From contig NZ_OZ061549.1 in assembly GCF_964065165.1 (NCBI RefSeq), positions 2,584,639-2,648,638 on the forward strand: 64,000 nt of DNA. The letters are read 5' to 3'. Made by a program: the position numbers and the translations under genes. The notes beneath the pieces were generated by a model that saw only the letters and a list, made by a program, of their open reading frames with translations, was not told where the DNA came from and did not search any database. Shown here one piece after another: positions 7,456 to 17,403 of this stretch; position 1 is the stretch's first letter, and the number at the start of each line of letters is the position of its first letter. This DNA comes from Levilactobacillus yonginensis. GTDB taxonomy: Bacteria; Bacillota; Bacilli; Lactobacillales; Lactobacillaceae.

Positions 7456-8868
7456 TTGGCACGATCTCATCAACTCTTTATTAAGAAACAGGTGCAAACG
7501 GATCTCTATAAAAAAACGGGGTTGGAAAAAACGTTGACGGCGTTTTCTCTGACGACGATGGGTATCGGTGCAATTGTCGGTGCCGGAATTTTTATCACCC
7601 CGGGCCTGATTGCTGCTAACTACGCCGGTCCTGGCGTGATGTTGTCGTATTTAATTGCTGTGGTCGTCTGTGCGATGGCTGCCCTGTGTTATTCAGAGTT
7701 TTCGTCAACGATTCCGCTGGCGGGGAGTGCCTACACTTACGTCTATGCTGTTTTTGGTGAATTTACCGCCTGGATTTTGGGGTGGGCGTTAATTTCTGAA
7801 TATCTCTTTGCCGTGTCATCCGTGGCGGTCAGCTGGTCCTCATATTTTCAGAGCTTACTAGCGGGCTTTGGATTCAAGCTTCCCGTATTTTTCCGCGCAG
7901 CTGCTGGTACAGCTGGCGTGAAGGGTGGGGCCATCGATCTGGTTGCCTTAGTGATCACCATGTTGGTAGCCTGGCTCCTGTCCAAAGGGATTCGCGAGTC
8001 CGCCAGAATTAACAACATTATGGTTATCGTTAAAATTTTAGTCATCTTGTTATTTATTGGTATCGCCGTCTTCTACGTTAAGCCGGCAAACTATAACCCA
8101 TTTCTGCCTTTTGGAACGGCTGGTATTTTTAAGGGGGCTGCGGTCGCCTTTTACGCCTATATTGGGTTTGACGCTGTTTCAACAGCTAGTGAAGAGGTCA
8201 AGAATCCTAAGCGAAATATGCCAATTGGAATTATCTCGTCCCTGTTGGTGGCTGCGGTTCTGTACATTGGTCTATCTGCTGTTTTAGTTGGTGTCGTGCA
8301 CTACACTAAGTTGAGTGTGGCCGATCCGGTGGCTTTAGCCCTGAGCCTCATTCATCAGAACTGGGCGTCCGGTGTGGTTTCCTTTGGGGCCATCGTAGGG
8401 ATGACGACCGTGTTGATCGTCATGTCTTACGGAGGGACGCGGTTGTTATTTGCCATCAGTCGAGACGGTCTGTTGCCATCAGGACTGAAGAAATTGAATC
8501 CGAAGACTCACGTTCCCGTAGCCAACACCTGGATTTTTGGCATTTTGGCCAGCTTATTTGCAGCGGTCATTCCCATCGATAAGATTGCCGAATTGGTGAA
8601 CATTGGGACGCTGTCAGCCTTTGCCATGGTATCACTGGGTATCGTCTTCTTGCGGCATGACGAACGCTTTAAGAATTTGGATACCTCGTTTAAAGTGCCC
8701 TGGTATCCCTTCTTACCAATTGCATCGTTCTTAGCTTGTCTCTACCTCATGACACAGCTGCAGGCCTTCACCTGGCTGGCATTTGCCGTCTGGGTCGTCC
8801 TGGGTCTGATCGTCTACATGAGCTACGGTTACCAGCATAGCGTGGTACGCCAGCAAGTTAAGGGTTAA
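7456..8868 (+). CDS. APC-family amino-acid permease (cationic amino-acid transporter type)
   Basis: The 470-residue integral membrane protein has about 12 hydrophobic segments and the APC signature in TM1 (GIGAIVGAGIFI, about 37-48). The N-terminal KKTGLEKTLTAFSLT resembles the YfnA/CAT branch, which moves neutral or cationic amino acids. The conserved GFDAVSTASEEVKNPKRN (about 237-254) supports this. TTG start with AAGGAGGAG just upstream. The substrate cannot be read from sequence. It is monocistronic or read into lplA. Confidence 0.85.
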   Translation: MARSHQLFIKKQVQTDLYKKTGLEKTLTAFSLTTMGIGAIVGAGIFITPGLIAANYAGPGVMLSYLIAVVVCAMAALCYSEFSSTIPLAGSAYTYVYAVFGEFTAWILGWALISEYLFAVSSVAVSWSSYFQSLLAGFGFKLPVFFRAAAGTAGVKGGAIDLVALVITMLVAWLLSKGIRESARINNIMVIVKILVILLFIGIAVFYVKPANYNPFLPFGTAGIFKGAAVAFYAYIGFDAVSTASEEVKNPKRNMPIGIISSLLVAAVLYIGLSAVLVGVVHYTKLSVADPVALALSLIHQNWASGVVSFGAIVGMTTVLIVMSYGGTRLLFAISRDGLLPSGLKKLNPKTHVPVANTWIFGILASLFAAVIPIDKIAELVNIGTLSAFAMVSLGIVFLRHDERFKNLDTSFKVPWYPFLPIASFLACLYLMTQLQAFTWLAFAVWVVLGLIVYMSYGYQHSVVRQQVKG

Positions 8869-8881
8869 CGCTTTCATTTCG

Positions 8882-8890
8882 TGCTAAAAT
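8882..8890 (+). promoter_or_regulatory. Extended -10 element of the lplA promoter
   Basis: TGCTAAAAT (8882-8890) is an extended -10 site 30 bases before the lplA start. No good -35 is seen. The same CGTGCTARRAT core recurs before asnA and before the dehydrogenase at 22698. Confidence 0.55.
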
Positions 8891-8919
8891 GGTCCTAGAC
8901 TACCGAGAGGGATGACTGG

Positions 8920-9942
8920 ATGCGTTACCTAGCAAGTTCAAGCTTAGATATTCGCCAAAATTTAGCAACTGAAACGTATTTGATGGAGCACGCCGATCTA
9001 TCGGAACCCATCCTGTATTTTTACATCAACTCACCGTGTATCATTGTCGGCCGCTACCAAAATGTGCTGGCTGAAATCAATCAGCAGTACGTTCAAGACC
9101 ACAACATTATTCTCACGCGGCGGACGTCTGGTGGGGGTGCTGTGTACGATGACCTCGGTAATGTGAGCTTCAGCTTTATTACCCAGGACGATGGGGATGC
9201 CGTGGGCAATTTCAAACGCTTCACGGATCCGGTGATCAAGGCACTTCATCAGATGGGGGCGACTGGCGCCGCCATGACGGGGCGTAACGATCTGACCATT
9301 GCCGGCAAAAAGTTCTCTGGTAATGCCATGCACGTCGAAAATGGGCGGATGTTCTCTCACGGAACATTGATGTATGATGTGGATCAGACGCAGATTGCCA
9401 AGTCCTTGCAGGTACCAGCCGACAAGCTAGCTTCCAAAGGAGTCAAGTCGGTGAAGAGTCGGGTGACGAACCTGAAACCGTATTTCGATGAGGCTTATCA
9501 GCACCTGACGATTGAAGAATTTCGGGATACCTTGGCCAAGGAGATCTTAGCGGTCTCGGATCTTAAGGATGCCAAGACTTACCAGTTAACGGCGGCTGAT
9601 CAGGCAGGTATCCAGCAACAAGCCGACCAATACTTTAACAATTGGGATTGGATTTACGGCAGTGATCCAGCCTATTCTCTGACCCGGCGGCAGCATTTTA
9701 CTGCAGGAACGGTTGAGTTTGACCTGGATGTGGCTGGTGGTAAGATTCAAGCGATTCAGATTCACGGCGACTTCTTTGGCCAGCTGCCAATTGAAGAGGT
9801 GACGACTAAGTTGACGGGGGTGACCTACACACCAGCCGCTGTTGCTGCAGTTTTTGAGACACTTGATGTTTCACGTTACTTTGGTAAAATTTCGAGAAAT
9901 GAACTAGTTGATTTGCTAACAAAGCAGCCGACCGCTGAATAG
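8920..9942 (+). CDS. lplA: Lipoate--protein ligase A
   Basis: LplA activates lipoate with ATP and attaches it to lysine of E2 and H-type domains, for example in pyruvate dehydrogenase. The 340-residue product has the RRTSGGGAVYDDLGN substrate-binding motif (about 68-82), the catalytic-lysine segment KKFSGNAM (about 130-137), and a full C-terminal accessory domain after residue about 250. ATG start with GAGAGGG 8 bases upstream. A terminator follows. Confidence 0.93.
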   Translation: MRYLASSSLDIRQNLATETYLMEHADLSEPILYFYINSPCIIVGRYQNVLAEINQQYVQDHNIILTRRTSGGGAVYDDLGNVSFSFITQDDGDAVGNFKRFTDPVIKALHQMGATGAAMTGRNDLTIAGKKFSGNAMHVENGRMFSHGTLMYDVDQTQIAKSLQVPADKLASKGVKSVKSRVTNLKPYFDEAYQHLTIEEFRDTLAKEILAVSDLKDAKTYQLTAADQAGIQQQADQYFNNWDWIYGSDPAYSLTRRQHFTAGTVEFDLDVAGGKIQAIQIHGDFFGQLPIEEVTTKLTGVTYTPAAVAAVFETLDVSRYFGKISRNELVDLLTKQPTAE

Positions 9943-9974
9943 GACGAGACTGGTCCATAGAACTTGATTAGTCG

Positions 9975-10010
9975 AAGCGTTGCTGCAGAGACAGCAACGC
10001 TTTGTTTTTT
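9975..10010 (+). terminator. Terminator after lplA
   Basis: AAGCGTTGCTG (9975-9985) pairs perfectly with CAGCAACGCTT (9992-10002), followed by a run of six T. Confidence 0.92.
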
Positions 10011-10143
10011 ATTAAGGTTGCTGGGCAATCAGGAAACCTTAAGGAATTACCCCTATAATGGACAAGTTGATTCATAAGATTAATTTTTTTTAGAACGACC
10101 ACCTGGCAGTTTGCGGGTGGGTGAAAGGGTGGCTAACCAAACC

Positions 10144-11205
10144 ATGGAAATGGAAAAACGACAACGACCAAGAAGAAAGCGACATCCAGTCCGTAACACA
10201 ATTCTGATGCTGATTCTGGCGCTATTAGTGGACGGCGTGGCGTATGGCTATCAGAAGTATCAAAGTATCAAGAAGTCTGTTGACACGACGTACCAAGCAT
10301 CCGGTGCTAAGAAGCTTCGGAACGTGAACGCAGTGTTGAAGCAGAAGAAGCCGATTTCGATTCTGCTAATGGGAACTGATACGGGGGCCCTTGGTCGGAC
10401 GTTCCAGGGACGAACCGACAGTATGATGGTAGTGACCATCAATCCAGAAACGGCGAAGACGACCATCACCAGTATTCCACGGGATACGGCGGTTTCAATC
10501 CCCGGATATGAGGATTATGGTACAGTTAAAATTAACGCGGCTTACGCTTATGGCAAATCTAAGACGGCCATTACGACCGTCCAGGATATGTTAAATATTC
10601 CAATTGACTTCTATGCCATTATCAACATGGGGGGGATGGAAAAGATCATTGACGAGGTCGGTGGTGTGGACTTGACGCCAACGTTGAGCTTTAGTTATGG
10701 CGGGTACACCTTTAAGAAGGACGTAGAAACGCACATGAATGGGAAACGGGCATTGGCCTACTCCCGGATGCGTGACGACGATCCCCAAGGAGATTACGGT
10801 CGGCAGACGCGTCAACGAAAGGTCATTATGGCGCTACTAAATAAGTCTGGTTCGGTCACATCGTTGTTGAACGAAAGCTTTATCAGTTCGTTGACCCAGC
10901 AAACGCAGACGGATCTGACATTTAACGATCTGACGGCACTGGCCACAAACTATCGTCGTGCCACGAAGAGTATTAAGACGACCCACTTGCAAGGAACTAG
11001 TGAGACGCTTAACAGTCAGAGCATGGAGGTGGCCTCAAAAGCCGAGTTGCAACGGGTCACAAATTATATTCGGACTGGTTTAGGTTTGGCTCACAAGGCA
11101 ACCGGAACTATTGCTCAGGTTGATGCCTCGACCGGCGCAGCTGGTACGAGTAGCACGGGGACCACTGATAACGGCAACAATGGTGGCCCTGGTGGCGGTT
11201 ACTAA
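10144..11205 (+). CDS. LCP-family (LytR-CpsA-Psr) cell wall glycopolymer ligase
   Basis: LCP proteins transfer undecaprenyl-linked polymers such as teichoic acid or capsule onto peptidoglycan outside the membrane. The product (353 residues from ATG 10144) has a basic cytoplasmic head, one membrane anchor (about 17-36) and an LCP domain with LMGTDTG, GRTDSMMV, SIPRDT and the conserved RDDD and RQTRQRKV region. A Gly/Thr-rich tail ends in NNGGPGGGY. TTG 10111 and GTG 10129 are alternative starts; AAAGGGTGG suits ATG 10144 better. Its place before rfbB and the EPS genes suggests a role in attaching that polymer, though wall teichoic acid is equally possible. Confidence 0.9.
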   Translation: MEMEKRQRPRRKRHPVRNTILMLILALLVDGVAYGYQKYQSIKKSVDTTYQASGAKKLRNVNAVLKQKKPISILLMGTDTGALGRTFQGRTDSMMVVTINPETAKTTITSIPRDTAVSIPGYEDYGTVKINAAYAYGKSKTAITTVQDMLNIPIDFYAIINMGGMEKIIDEVGGVDLTPTLSFSYGGYTFKKDVETHMNGKRALAYSRMRDDDPQGDYGRQTRQRKVIMALLNKSGSVTSLLNESFISSLTQQTQTDLTFNDLTALATNYRRATKSIKTTHLQGTSETLNSQSMEVASKAELQRVTNYIRTGLGLAHKATGTIAQVDASTGAAGTSSTGTTDNGNNGGPGGGY

Positions 11206-11293
11206 TAGTCGTCGCACCTCGCTCGGTGACCAAGGATTCCACCCACTGTGGGATGCTTCAAGCTGTAATGAATAAAATGATTGTGATCAGTAA

Positions 11294-11325
11294 GAGCGCT
11301 GCAGGCTGAGGCCTGGGCGCTTTTT
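11294..11325 (+). terminator. Terminator after the LCP gene
   Basis: AGCGC-T-CAGGC pairs with GCCTG-G-GCGCT, with one bulged G and a three- to four-base loop, followed by five T. Confidence 0.85.
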
Positions 11326-11427
11326 CTATGGGTATTATGCAATGGGGGTCCTGGTTGAGTTGCTTCTACCGGCGGCTTCGTTGTAGGGTAGGTATCAGTA
11401 GTGAACGTTGAAGGGAGTTATTGCTAG

Positions 11428-12471
<1,044 letters not shown>

Positions 12472-12476
12472 GGTGA

Positions 12477-12504
12477 GGGCGAGGCAGCGGTCTCGCCCTT
12501 TTTT
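12477..12504 (+). terminator. Terminator after rfbB
   Basis: GGGCGAG (12477-12483) pairs with CTCGCCC (12492-12498), followed by six T. Confidence 0.92.
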
Positions 12505-12609
12505 AAACATTAATTTGCCGATATATTATAACCATTTGTTAGTAGCGTTATACGTGAATGAATTAGTTCGAATGCCTTTTAATTGCTAAAACGAAAAAAT
12601 GCAATAGGA

Positions 12610-12639
12610 TTGACTTGATTGTGAAAAATGGTTTATAGT
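12610..12639 (+). promoter_or_regulatory. Promoter of the exopolysaccharide operon
   Basis: TTGACT (12610-12615) and TTATAG/TATAGT (12633-12639) are spaced by 17-18 bases. Transcription would start near 12646, leaving about 90 bases of leader before cpsC. The eleven or so genes downstream are tightly packed, so this is probably the main promoter. Confidence 0.7.
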
Positions 12640-12735
12640 GTGGTAGTAAATATAAAAGTTGTTGTAAAAGCTAGCGCGCATTTGAACAAGTGGTGGTCTC
12701 TCACGTCAGTCACAAGGACCTACACGGAGGAGAGT

Positions 12736-13503
12736 ATGGAGTCAGAACAAACAATTAACTTGGCACAAGTAGCCAACATTCTACGGAAGCATGTCAGATT
12801 GATCAGTCTAACCACCCTGTTAGTCACAGTCTTAGCCGTGGTGGCGACCTTTTGGATCATGACACCCAAGTATCAAGCAACGACCAACATTCTCGTAAAT
12901 CGCCGGGTGACGGCGACGGAACAGGGCGGTCAGCTGCAACAAGTGCAGGCCGACGTCCAGATGATCAGCACCTATAAGGACATTATCACCAGCCCAACGG
13001 TTTTGGAGTCGGTGAGCCGGGAGGTCCAGGGACTACCCGGTCATCCAGACGACTTGAAGCAGGCATTACGGATTGAAAATGAACCTAATTCACAAGTATT
13101 TTCGGTAACGGCAACGGCGATTAACCCACAAACTGCTGCGACAATTGCCAACAAGACGGCCCAGTCATTCAAGGATAAGATCGGCAAAATTATGCGGATC
13201 GATAATGTGTCCATTGTTTCGCCCGCAACCGCTAGTGGCGGAGCAGTTAGTCCTAAGAAGGCAATCAATATTCTCTTAGGTGTGGTGGTCGGTCTCTTAC
13301 TGGGGATGAGTTTAGCCTTCATTCGGGAAGCAACGGATAGAACGGTGACGTCCGAGAAATTCTTGACCGAAGACCTGGGCTTAACCAGTCTGGGAATTAT
13401 TGGCGAGATTCCTCAGGAACAAGCGCAGGGGAGCCGGTCAACTGAGTCAACGTTGACTGGGCAGACTAATACGCAATCACGGCGCATTCAAAGAAGGGTT
13501 TAG
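12736..13503 (+). CDS. cpsC: Polysaccharide co-polymerase, Wzz-type tyrosine-kinase modulator (CpsC/Wzd)
   Basis: CpsC is the membrane activator of the CpsD tyrosine kinase and helps set polymer length. The 255-residue product has TM1 at about 20-42, an extracytoplasmic Wzz domain, and TM2 at about 175-197. It ends in a cytoplasmic tail typical of Gram-positive split co-polymerases. ATG at 12736 is chosen for the GGAGGAGAG just upstream. It opens the EPS operon and lies 10 bases before cpsD. Confidence 0.92.
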   Translation: MESEQTINLAQVANILRKHVRLISLTTLLVTVLAVVATFWIMTPKYQATTNILVNRRVTATEQGGQLQQVQADVQMISTYKDIITSPTVLESVSREVQGLPGHPDDLKQALRIENEPNSQVFSVTATAINPQTAATIANKTAQSFKDKIGKIMRIDNVSIVSPATASGGAVSPKKAINILLGVVVGLLLGMSLAFIREATDRTVTSEKFLTEDLGLTSLGIIGEIPQEQAQGSRSTESTLTGQTNTQSRRIQRRV

Positions 13504-13513
13504 GTGGTAGAGT

Positions 13514-14248
13514 ATGCAATGGTTCAGGCACAAGACACTAAGCGATGCCAGTCATAGAAATGGCGTGGGATTGATTACCGCGAAGGCGCCAGAGCACCAA
13601 ATTGCTGAGCAGTTTCGCACGGTGCGAACGAACATCCAATTTTCCTCAGTGACTCACCCAGTTAAGTCGATTCTGTTCACCTCCTCTGCGCCTTCAGAGG
13701 GTAAGTCGACTGTGAGCAACAATTTGGCAGTCACGTGGGCTAGTCAGGGGGCGCGGGTAGTCTTGGTGGATGCAGATTTGCGGCGGCCCACGGTTCATCA
13801 AACTTTTGGTGTGGCTAATCGCTTGGGCATGACGAACTTCTTATCAGGTGTGGCAACCATGGTTGAGGTGGTCCAGGCAACGGCCATCCCCAATTTGGCG
13901 GTGGTGACCAGTGGGCCGATACCGCCCAATCCAGCGGAATTGCTGGGTAGTTCGCGGCTAAAGCAGTTATTGCGGGAGTTACAGGATAGCTATGATTTGA
14001 TAATTGTGGACGCTCCGCCAGTCAATACGGTGACGGATAGTCAGTTGTTGGCGGCAGAGGTGGACGGGACCATCTTGGTGGTCCCCCAAGGAATTGCTAC
14101 TAAGAGTGGCGTACGGCGGGCCCAACAACTTTTGGAGGCGGTGCACGCCAATGTTTTAGGGGCAGTGATGAACCGAGTCACAGATTTGAAATCAGATGGT
14201 TACTACGGACAGGTGTACCAAGGCTATTACGGTCGAACGGATAATTAG
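13514..14248 (+). CDS. cpsD: Bacterial tyrosine kinase CpsD/Wze
   Basis: This cytoplasmic BY-kinase autophosphorylates on a C-terminal tyrosine cluster and works with CpsC to control capsule or EPS assembly. The 244-residue product has Walker A SAPSEGKST (about 58-66), Walker A' VLVDADLRRP (about 83-92) and Walker B LIIVDAPP. The tail carries five tyrosines (YYGQVYQGYYG). The next gene starts at the base after its stop codon, so translation is likely coupled. Confidence 0.94.
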   Translation: MQWFRHKTLSDASHRNGVGLITAKAPEHQIAEQFRTVRTNIQFSSVTHPVKSILFTSSAPSEGKSTVSNNLAVTWASQGARVVLVDADLRRPTVHQTFGVANRLGMTNFLSGVATMVEVVQATAIPNLAVVTSGPIPPNPAELLGSSRLKQLLRELQDSYDLIIVDAPPVNTVTDSQLLAAEVDGTILVVPQGIATKSGVRRAQQLLEAVHANVLGAVMNRVTDLKSDGYYGQVYQGYYGRTDN

Positions 14249-14983
14249 ATGGGGTTAATTGATGTGCATAACCATCTTTTACCAGCAGTAGACGATGGCC
14301 CTAAAAGTCACGAACGAGCGTTGCAACTAGCTGAGACGCTGGTTGCCCAGGGTATCACCCACGCCGTGTTGACGCCGCATCATTTGCGGGTTGATTACGT
14401 CAATCCCAAATGTGTCGTGCAAGAACGGGCGGCCGCCTTTCAGTCTGCGTTGCAGTTAGCACGGATTCCACTGACGGTATTTCCTGGGCAGGAGGTCCAT
14501 ATGACGGGGGACTTGTTGCCCCGTTTGGCGGCCGACGATCTGTTATTTTTAGATGAAGTGGGGACTTACTTGTTGTTGGAACTGCCAGCGACGCACGTGC
14601 CGCAGTACACGGAAGACCTGCTATTTCAGCTGACACTGCGGGGGATTATCCCCGTCATAGCTCACCCAGAACGACATCCGGTGTTGCAACGGGAACCGGA
14701 CCGCCTAAAGGGGTTAATCCGACTGGGGTGTCTGCTCCAGGTGACGGCGGGAAGTTATCTGGGAATGTTCGGGCAAGCTGCCCAGAAGTTAGCTAAGCAA
14801 TTGTTGGCGAGTGTCCCAGGAATTTTACTAGCCTCCGATGCTCATGACCACTTGCGCCGTCCCTGCGTCTTGGCGGCAGCCTTTCAGCGACTAGAAGTTG
14901 TGGTGGGGCCAGACCGTTGTCGAGAAATTAATGAGAATGCCGTCGCCGTTGTCAACGGGGAATCCCTAATAACGGGCGGCTGA
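14249..14983 (+). CDS. cpsB: PHP-family protein-tyrosine phosphatase CpsB/Wzb
   Basis: CpsB is a manganese-dependent phosphatase that reverses CpsD phosphorylation. The 244-residue product begins MGLIDVHNHLLPAVDDG, with the His-x-His metal motif at residues 7 and 9. Further metal ligands are visible in IAHPERHP (about 136-143) and LASDAHD (about 192-198). No good ribosome binding site precedes ATG 14249, which fits coupling to cpsD. Confidence 0.94.
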   Translation: MGLIDVHNHLLPAVDDGPKSHERALQLAETLVAQGITHAVLTPHHLRVDYVNPKCVVQERAAAFQSALQLARIPLTVFPGQEVHMTGDLLPRLAADDLLFLDEVGTYLLLELPATHVPQYTEDLLFQLTLRGIIPVIAHPERHPVLQREPDRLKGLIRLGCLLQVTAGSYLGMFGQAAQKLAKQLLASVPGILLASDAHDHLRRPCVLAAAFQRLEVVVGPDRCREINENAVAVVNGESLITGG

Positions 14984-15022
14984 ACACTTTTGCCACTCAG
15001 AAGAAAGGGTTAGGGATATTTA

Positions 15023-15691
15023 ATGGATTATCGTGACACAAGCTATCGGAGTAGTCTGCTTGACCAGGCCAGACAACGACGCCGGTATTTATACCGAACG
15101 AGTAAACGGGTATTTGATTTGATGATGAGCCTCCTAGGACTGCTGCTCCTGCTGCCGGTGTTCATAGTGGTTGCTGTCTTAATCAAGTTGGAAGATCCCC
15201 GGGGACCCGTATTCTATTCACAAACGAGGGTGGGTGTGAACCAACAGCCCTTTAGAATGTTCAAGTTCCGCTCGATGGTGGTCGATGCTGACCATCGGCT
15301 CAATCATTTGTTGCAACAAAGTGATGTGGCTGGGGCCATGTTCAAAATGAAGCAGGACCCCCGAATTACTAGAATCGGCCGGGTGCTTCGTAAATACAGC
15401 GTGGATGAACTGCCCCAACTGCTAAATGTTTTATTGGGTCAGATGAGTCTAGTTGGTCCACGGCCGCCATTACCGCGAGAGGTGGCAACTTACACGGCTC
15501 ATGATTTACAGCGGTTGACGGTGAAACCTGGTTGTACAGGATTATGGCAAGCAACGGTCCGCAATGAGGTGAGTTTTGCAGAAATGGTGTTACTGGATCT
15601 TCAATATATTGCGCGGCGGAGTTTTCTGTTGGACCTCTATGTGTTACTTTTAACAATTCGTGTCTTTGTGAAGCCAAACGGGGCTTACTAG
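15023..15691 (+). CDS. cpsE: Undecaprenyl-phosphate sugar-1-phosphate transferase (EPS priming enzyme)
   Basis: It transfers a sugar-1-phosphate to undecaprenyl phosphate at the inner membrane, starting each repeat unit. The 222-residue product has one hydrophobic segment (about 31-57) and the catalytic domain with KFRSMVVDA, RKYSVDELPQL and MSLVGPRPPLP. The four-helix N-terminal part of long WbaP/CpsE proteins is absent, so it is the short form. Whether it adds glucose or galactose cannot be read; the Alg14/13 pair downstream suggests glucose. Confidence 0.92.
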   Translation: MDYRDTSYRSSLLDQARQRRRYLYRTSKRVFDLMMSLLGLLLLLPVFIVVAVLIKLEDPRGPVFYSQTRVGVNQQPFRMFKFRSMVVDADHRLNHLLQQSDVAGAMFKMKQDPRITRIGRVLRKYSVDELPQLLNVLLGQMSLVGPRPPLPREVATYTAHDLQRLTVKPGCTGLWQATVRNEVSFAEMVLLDLQYIARRSFLLDLYVLLLTIRVFVKPNGAY

Positions 15692-15713
15692 GCATTAAGA
15701 AAGGGATGACCGA

Positions 15714-16163
15714 ATGAAGGTATGTTTGGTTGGATCCAGTGGTGGCCATTTGGCCCATCTGCAGTTATTGCGAGATTTTTGGGCAGACGAGCAGCGCTTC
15801 TGGGTTACCTTTGACAAGGCAGATGCACGGAGTCTGCTCAAAGGTGAGCGTCGAATCAACTGCTTCTTTCCGACGAATCGTAACTTGAAGAATCTTATCA
15901 AGAATACGTGGTTAGCGTTCAAGGTGTTGCGGCAGGAACGGCCCGACGTCGTCATCTCATCCGGCGCCGCGGTCGCCGTACCGTTTTTCTACGTCAGTAA
16001 GCTCCTTCGTATCAAGACGGTTTACATTGAAGTTTTTGATCGGATCGATGCGCCCACTCTGACGGGCAAGCTCGTTTACCCAGTCGCGGACCTCTTCGTG
16101 GTTCAGTGGCCGGAAATGTTAAAGGTGTACCCCAAGGCAGTGAATTTTGGGAGGATTTTTTAA
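15714..16163 (+). CDS. Alg14-like membrane-anchoring subunit of a glycosyltransferase
   Basis: The 149-residue product begins KVCLVGSSGGHLAHLQ, the Alg14/EpsE/Cps14F N-terminus. It continues with the PDVVISSGAAVAVPF and KTVYIEVFDRID segments of this family. Such proteins recruit the Alg13-like catalytic partner to the membrane. In streptococcal type 14 capsule the pair adds beta-1,4-galactose to lipid-linked glucose. Its stop codon overlaps the start of the next gene (TAATG). Confidence 0.88.
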   Translation: MKVCLVGSSGGHLAHLQLLRDFWADEQRFWVTFDKADARSLLKGERRINCFFPTNRNLKNLIKNTWLAFKVLRQERPDVVISSGAAVAVPFFYVSKLLRIKTVYIEVFDRIDAPTLTGKLVYPVADLFVVQWPEMLKVYPKAVNFGRIF

Positions 16164-16654
16164 TGATCTTTGTGACGGTAGGAACCCATGAACAACCCTT
16201 TAACCGCCTGGTAATGGCCATGGAGGATTTAGTTGTGCAGGGCATTATTACAGAACGGGTCGTGATTCAGGCGGGGTACGCGACGGCGGTTGCTCATCAC
16301 TGTGAGGTAACTGATTTTTTGAGCAATCACGATCTGCAGCAAGCGATGCAGTTGGCGGAAACGGTGGTTTGTCACGGTGGGCCGGCCACCTTTATGCAGT
16401 CATTGGCGTTGGGGAAACGAACCATTGTGGTGCCCCGGCAAGCAGCATTTCAGGAGCACGTGAATGATCATCAGTTGACGTTTGCCCGCCAGGTGGAACA
16501 GCGGGGATACCCGTTAACTGTGGTTGACGACGTGGCCGAGTTAGCGACTATTTTTACGACGGCTCGTGACGTGACACACCAATTACCCTCGCACACACAC
16601 GAATTTAACCATCAATTGGCGGGGGCGATTCGGCGGATGGGAGTGTTGGCATGA
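16163..16654 (+). CDS. Alg13-like glycosyltransferase catalytic subunit (GT28 C-terminal type)
   Basis: The 163-residue product begins MIFVTVGTHEQPFNRLV, as in Alg13/Cps14G. It has the nucleotide-sugar binding HGGPATFMQSLALGKRTIVV segment (about 72-91). ATG 16163 shares its A with the stop of the Alg14-like gene and has GGGAGG 7 bases upstream. An in-frame extension upstream overlaps the previous gene and is not needed. Together with the preceding gene it forms a two-part transferase. Confidence 0.9.
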   Translation: MIFVTVGTHEQPFNRLVMAMEDLVVQGIITERVVIQAGYATAVAHHCEVTDFLSNHDLQQAMQLAETVVCHGGPATFMQSLALGKRTIVVPRQAAFQEHVNDHQLTFARQVEQRGYPLTVVDDVAELATIFTTARDVTHQLPSHTHEFNHQLAGAIRRMGVLA

Positions 16655-17403
16655 TTCCTAAGGTCATCCATTACTGTTGGTTTGGGGGTCAGCCACTGCC
16701 TGACAGTGTGGCACGTTGCTTAGCATCCTGGCAGCGCTTCTGCCCAGACTATCAGCTTAAACGCTGGGATGAATCAAACTGGGATGTGACGCGAAGCCCA
16801 TACGTGCGGCAAGCATACGCGCACAAGAAATATGCCTTTGTCGCCGACGTTGCCCGCTTAGATGTTGTTGCTCAGTATGGTGGTATTTATCTAGATACGG
16901 ACGTAGAACTGCTCCAGCCACTGGATGAGTTTTTAGCGTACGATGCTTTCTTTGGCATGGAGGAGCCCGGCCGGGTGAATACCGGTGTAGGATTTGGGGC
17001 AATCAGCCAGCATCCCATGGTATGTGAGCTGTTAGCGCAGTACCAGCAGCGTGATTTCATTTGTAATGGTCGGTCAGACTTAACAACTTGTGTCACGATT
17101 GCGGTCCCGTTATTCAAGGAGTGGGGGATACAACGAAATCGGCGGATCCAATTTCTACAGGATAAGCGCGTCGTCATCCTGCCACCAACCTATTTTTGTC
17201 CGGAGGATCTCGCGTCAGGTAAGCGACAACTTACGGCACAAAGCGTCGCCATTCACCATTACGCTGCTACTTGGAAGTCCGCCACCTCACTAACGGTTAC
17301 TCGGTGGAAGGTCAGGGGCCGTCGCATTATTGATGCCGTTGGCGGGGAAGGGAGTTATGCACGACTGAAATGCTGGTACAACGTGGTAAGGAGTAAGATT
17401 TGA
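16651..17403 (+). CDS. Glycosyltransferase, GT32 type (DXD motif)
   Basis: The 250-residue product begins MIPKVIHYCWFGGQPLP, characteristic of capsular glycosyltransferases with the Gly_transf_sug fold. It has AFVADVARLDVVAQYGGIYL followed by DTDVE, the DXD metal and nucleotide-sugar motif (about 89-91). It probably adds a further sugar to the lipid-linked unit in the cytoplasm; donor and linkage are unknown. It overlaps its neighbours on both sides. Confidence 0.88.
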   Translation: MIPKVIHYCWFGGQPLPDSVARCLASWQRFCPDYQLKRWDESNWDVTRSPYVRQAYAHKKYAFVADVARLDVVAQYGGIYLDTDVELLQPLDEFLAYDAFFGMEEPGRVNTGVGFGAISQHPMVCELLAQYQQRDFICNGRSDLTTCVTIAVPLFKEWGIQRNRRIQFLQDKRVVILPPTYFCPEDLASGKRQLTAQSVAIHHYAATWKSATSLTVTRWKVRGRRIIDAVGGEGSYARLKCWYNVVRSKI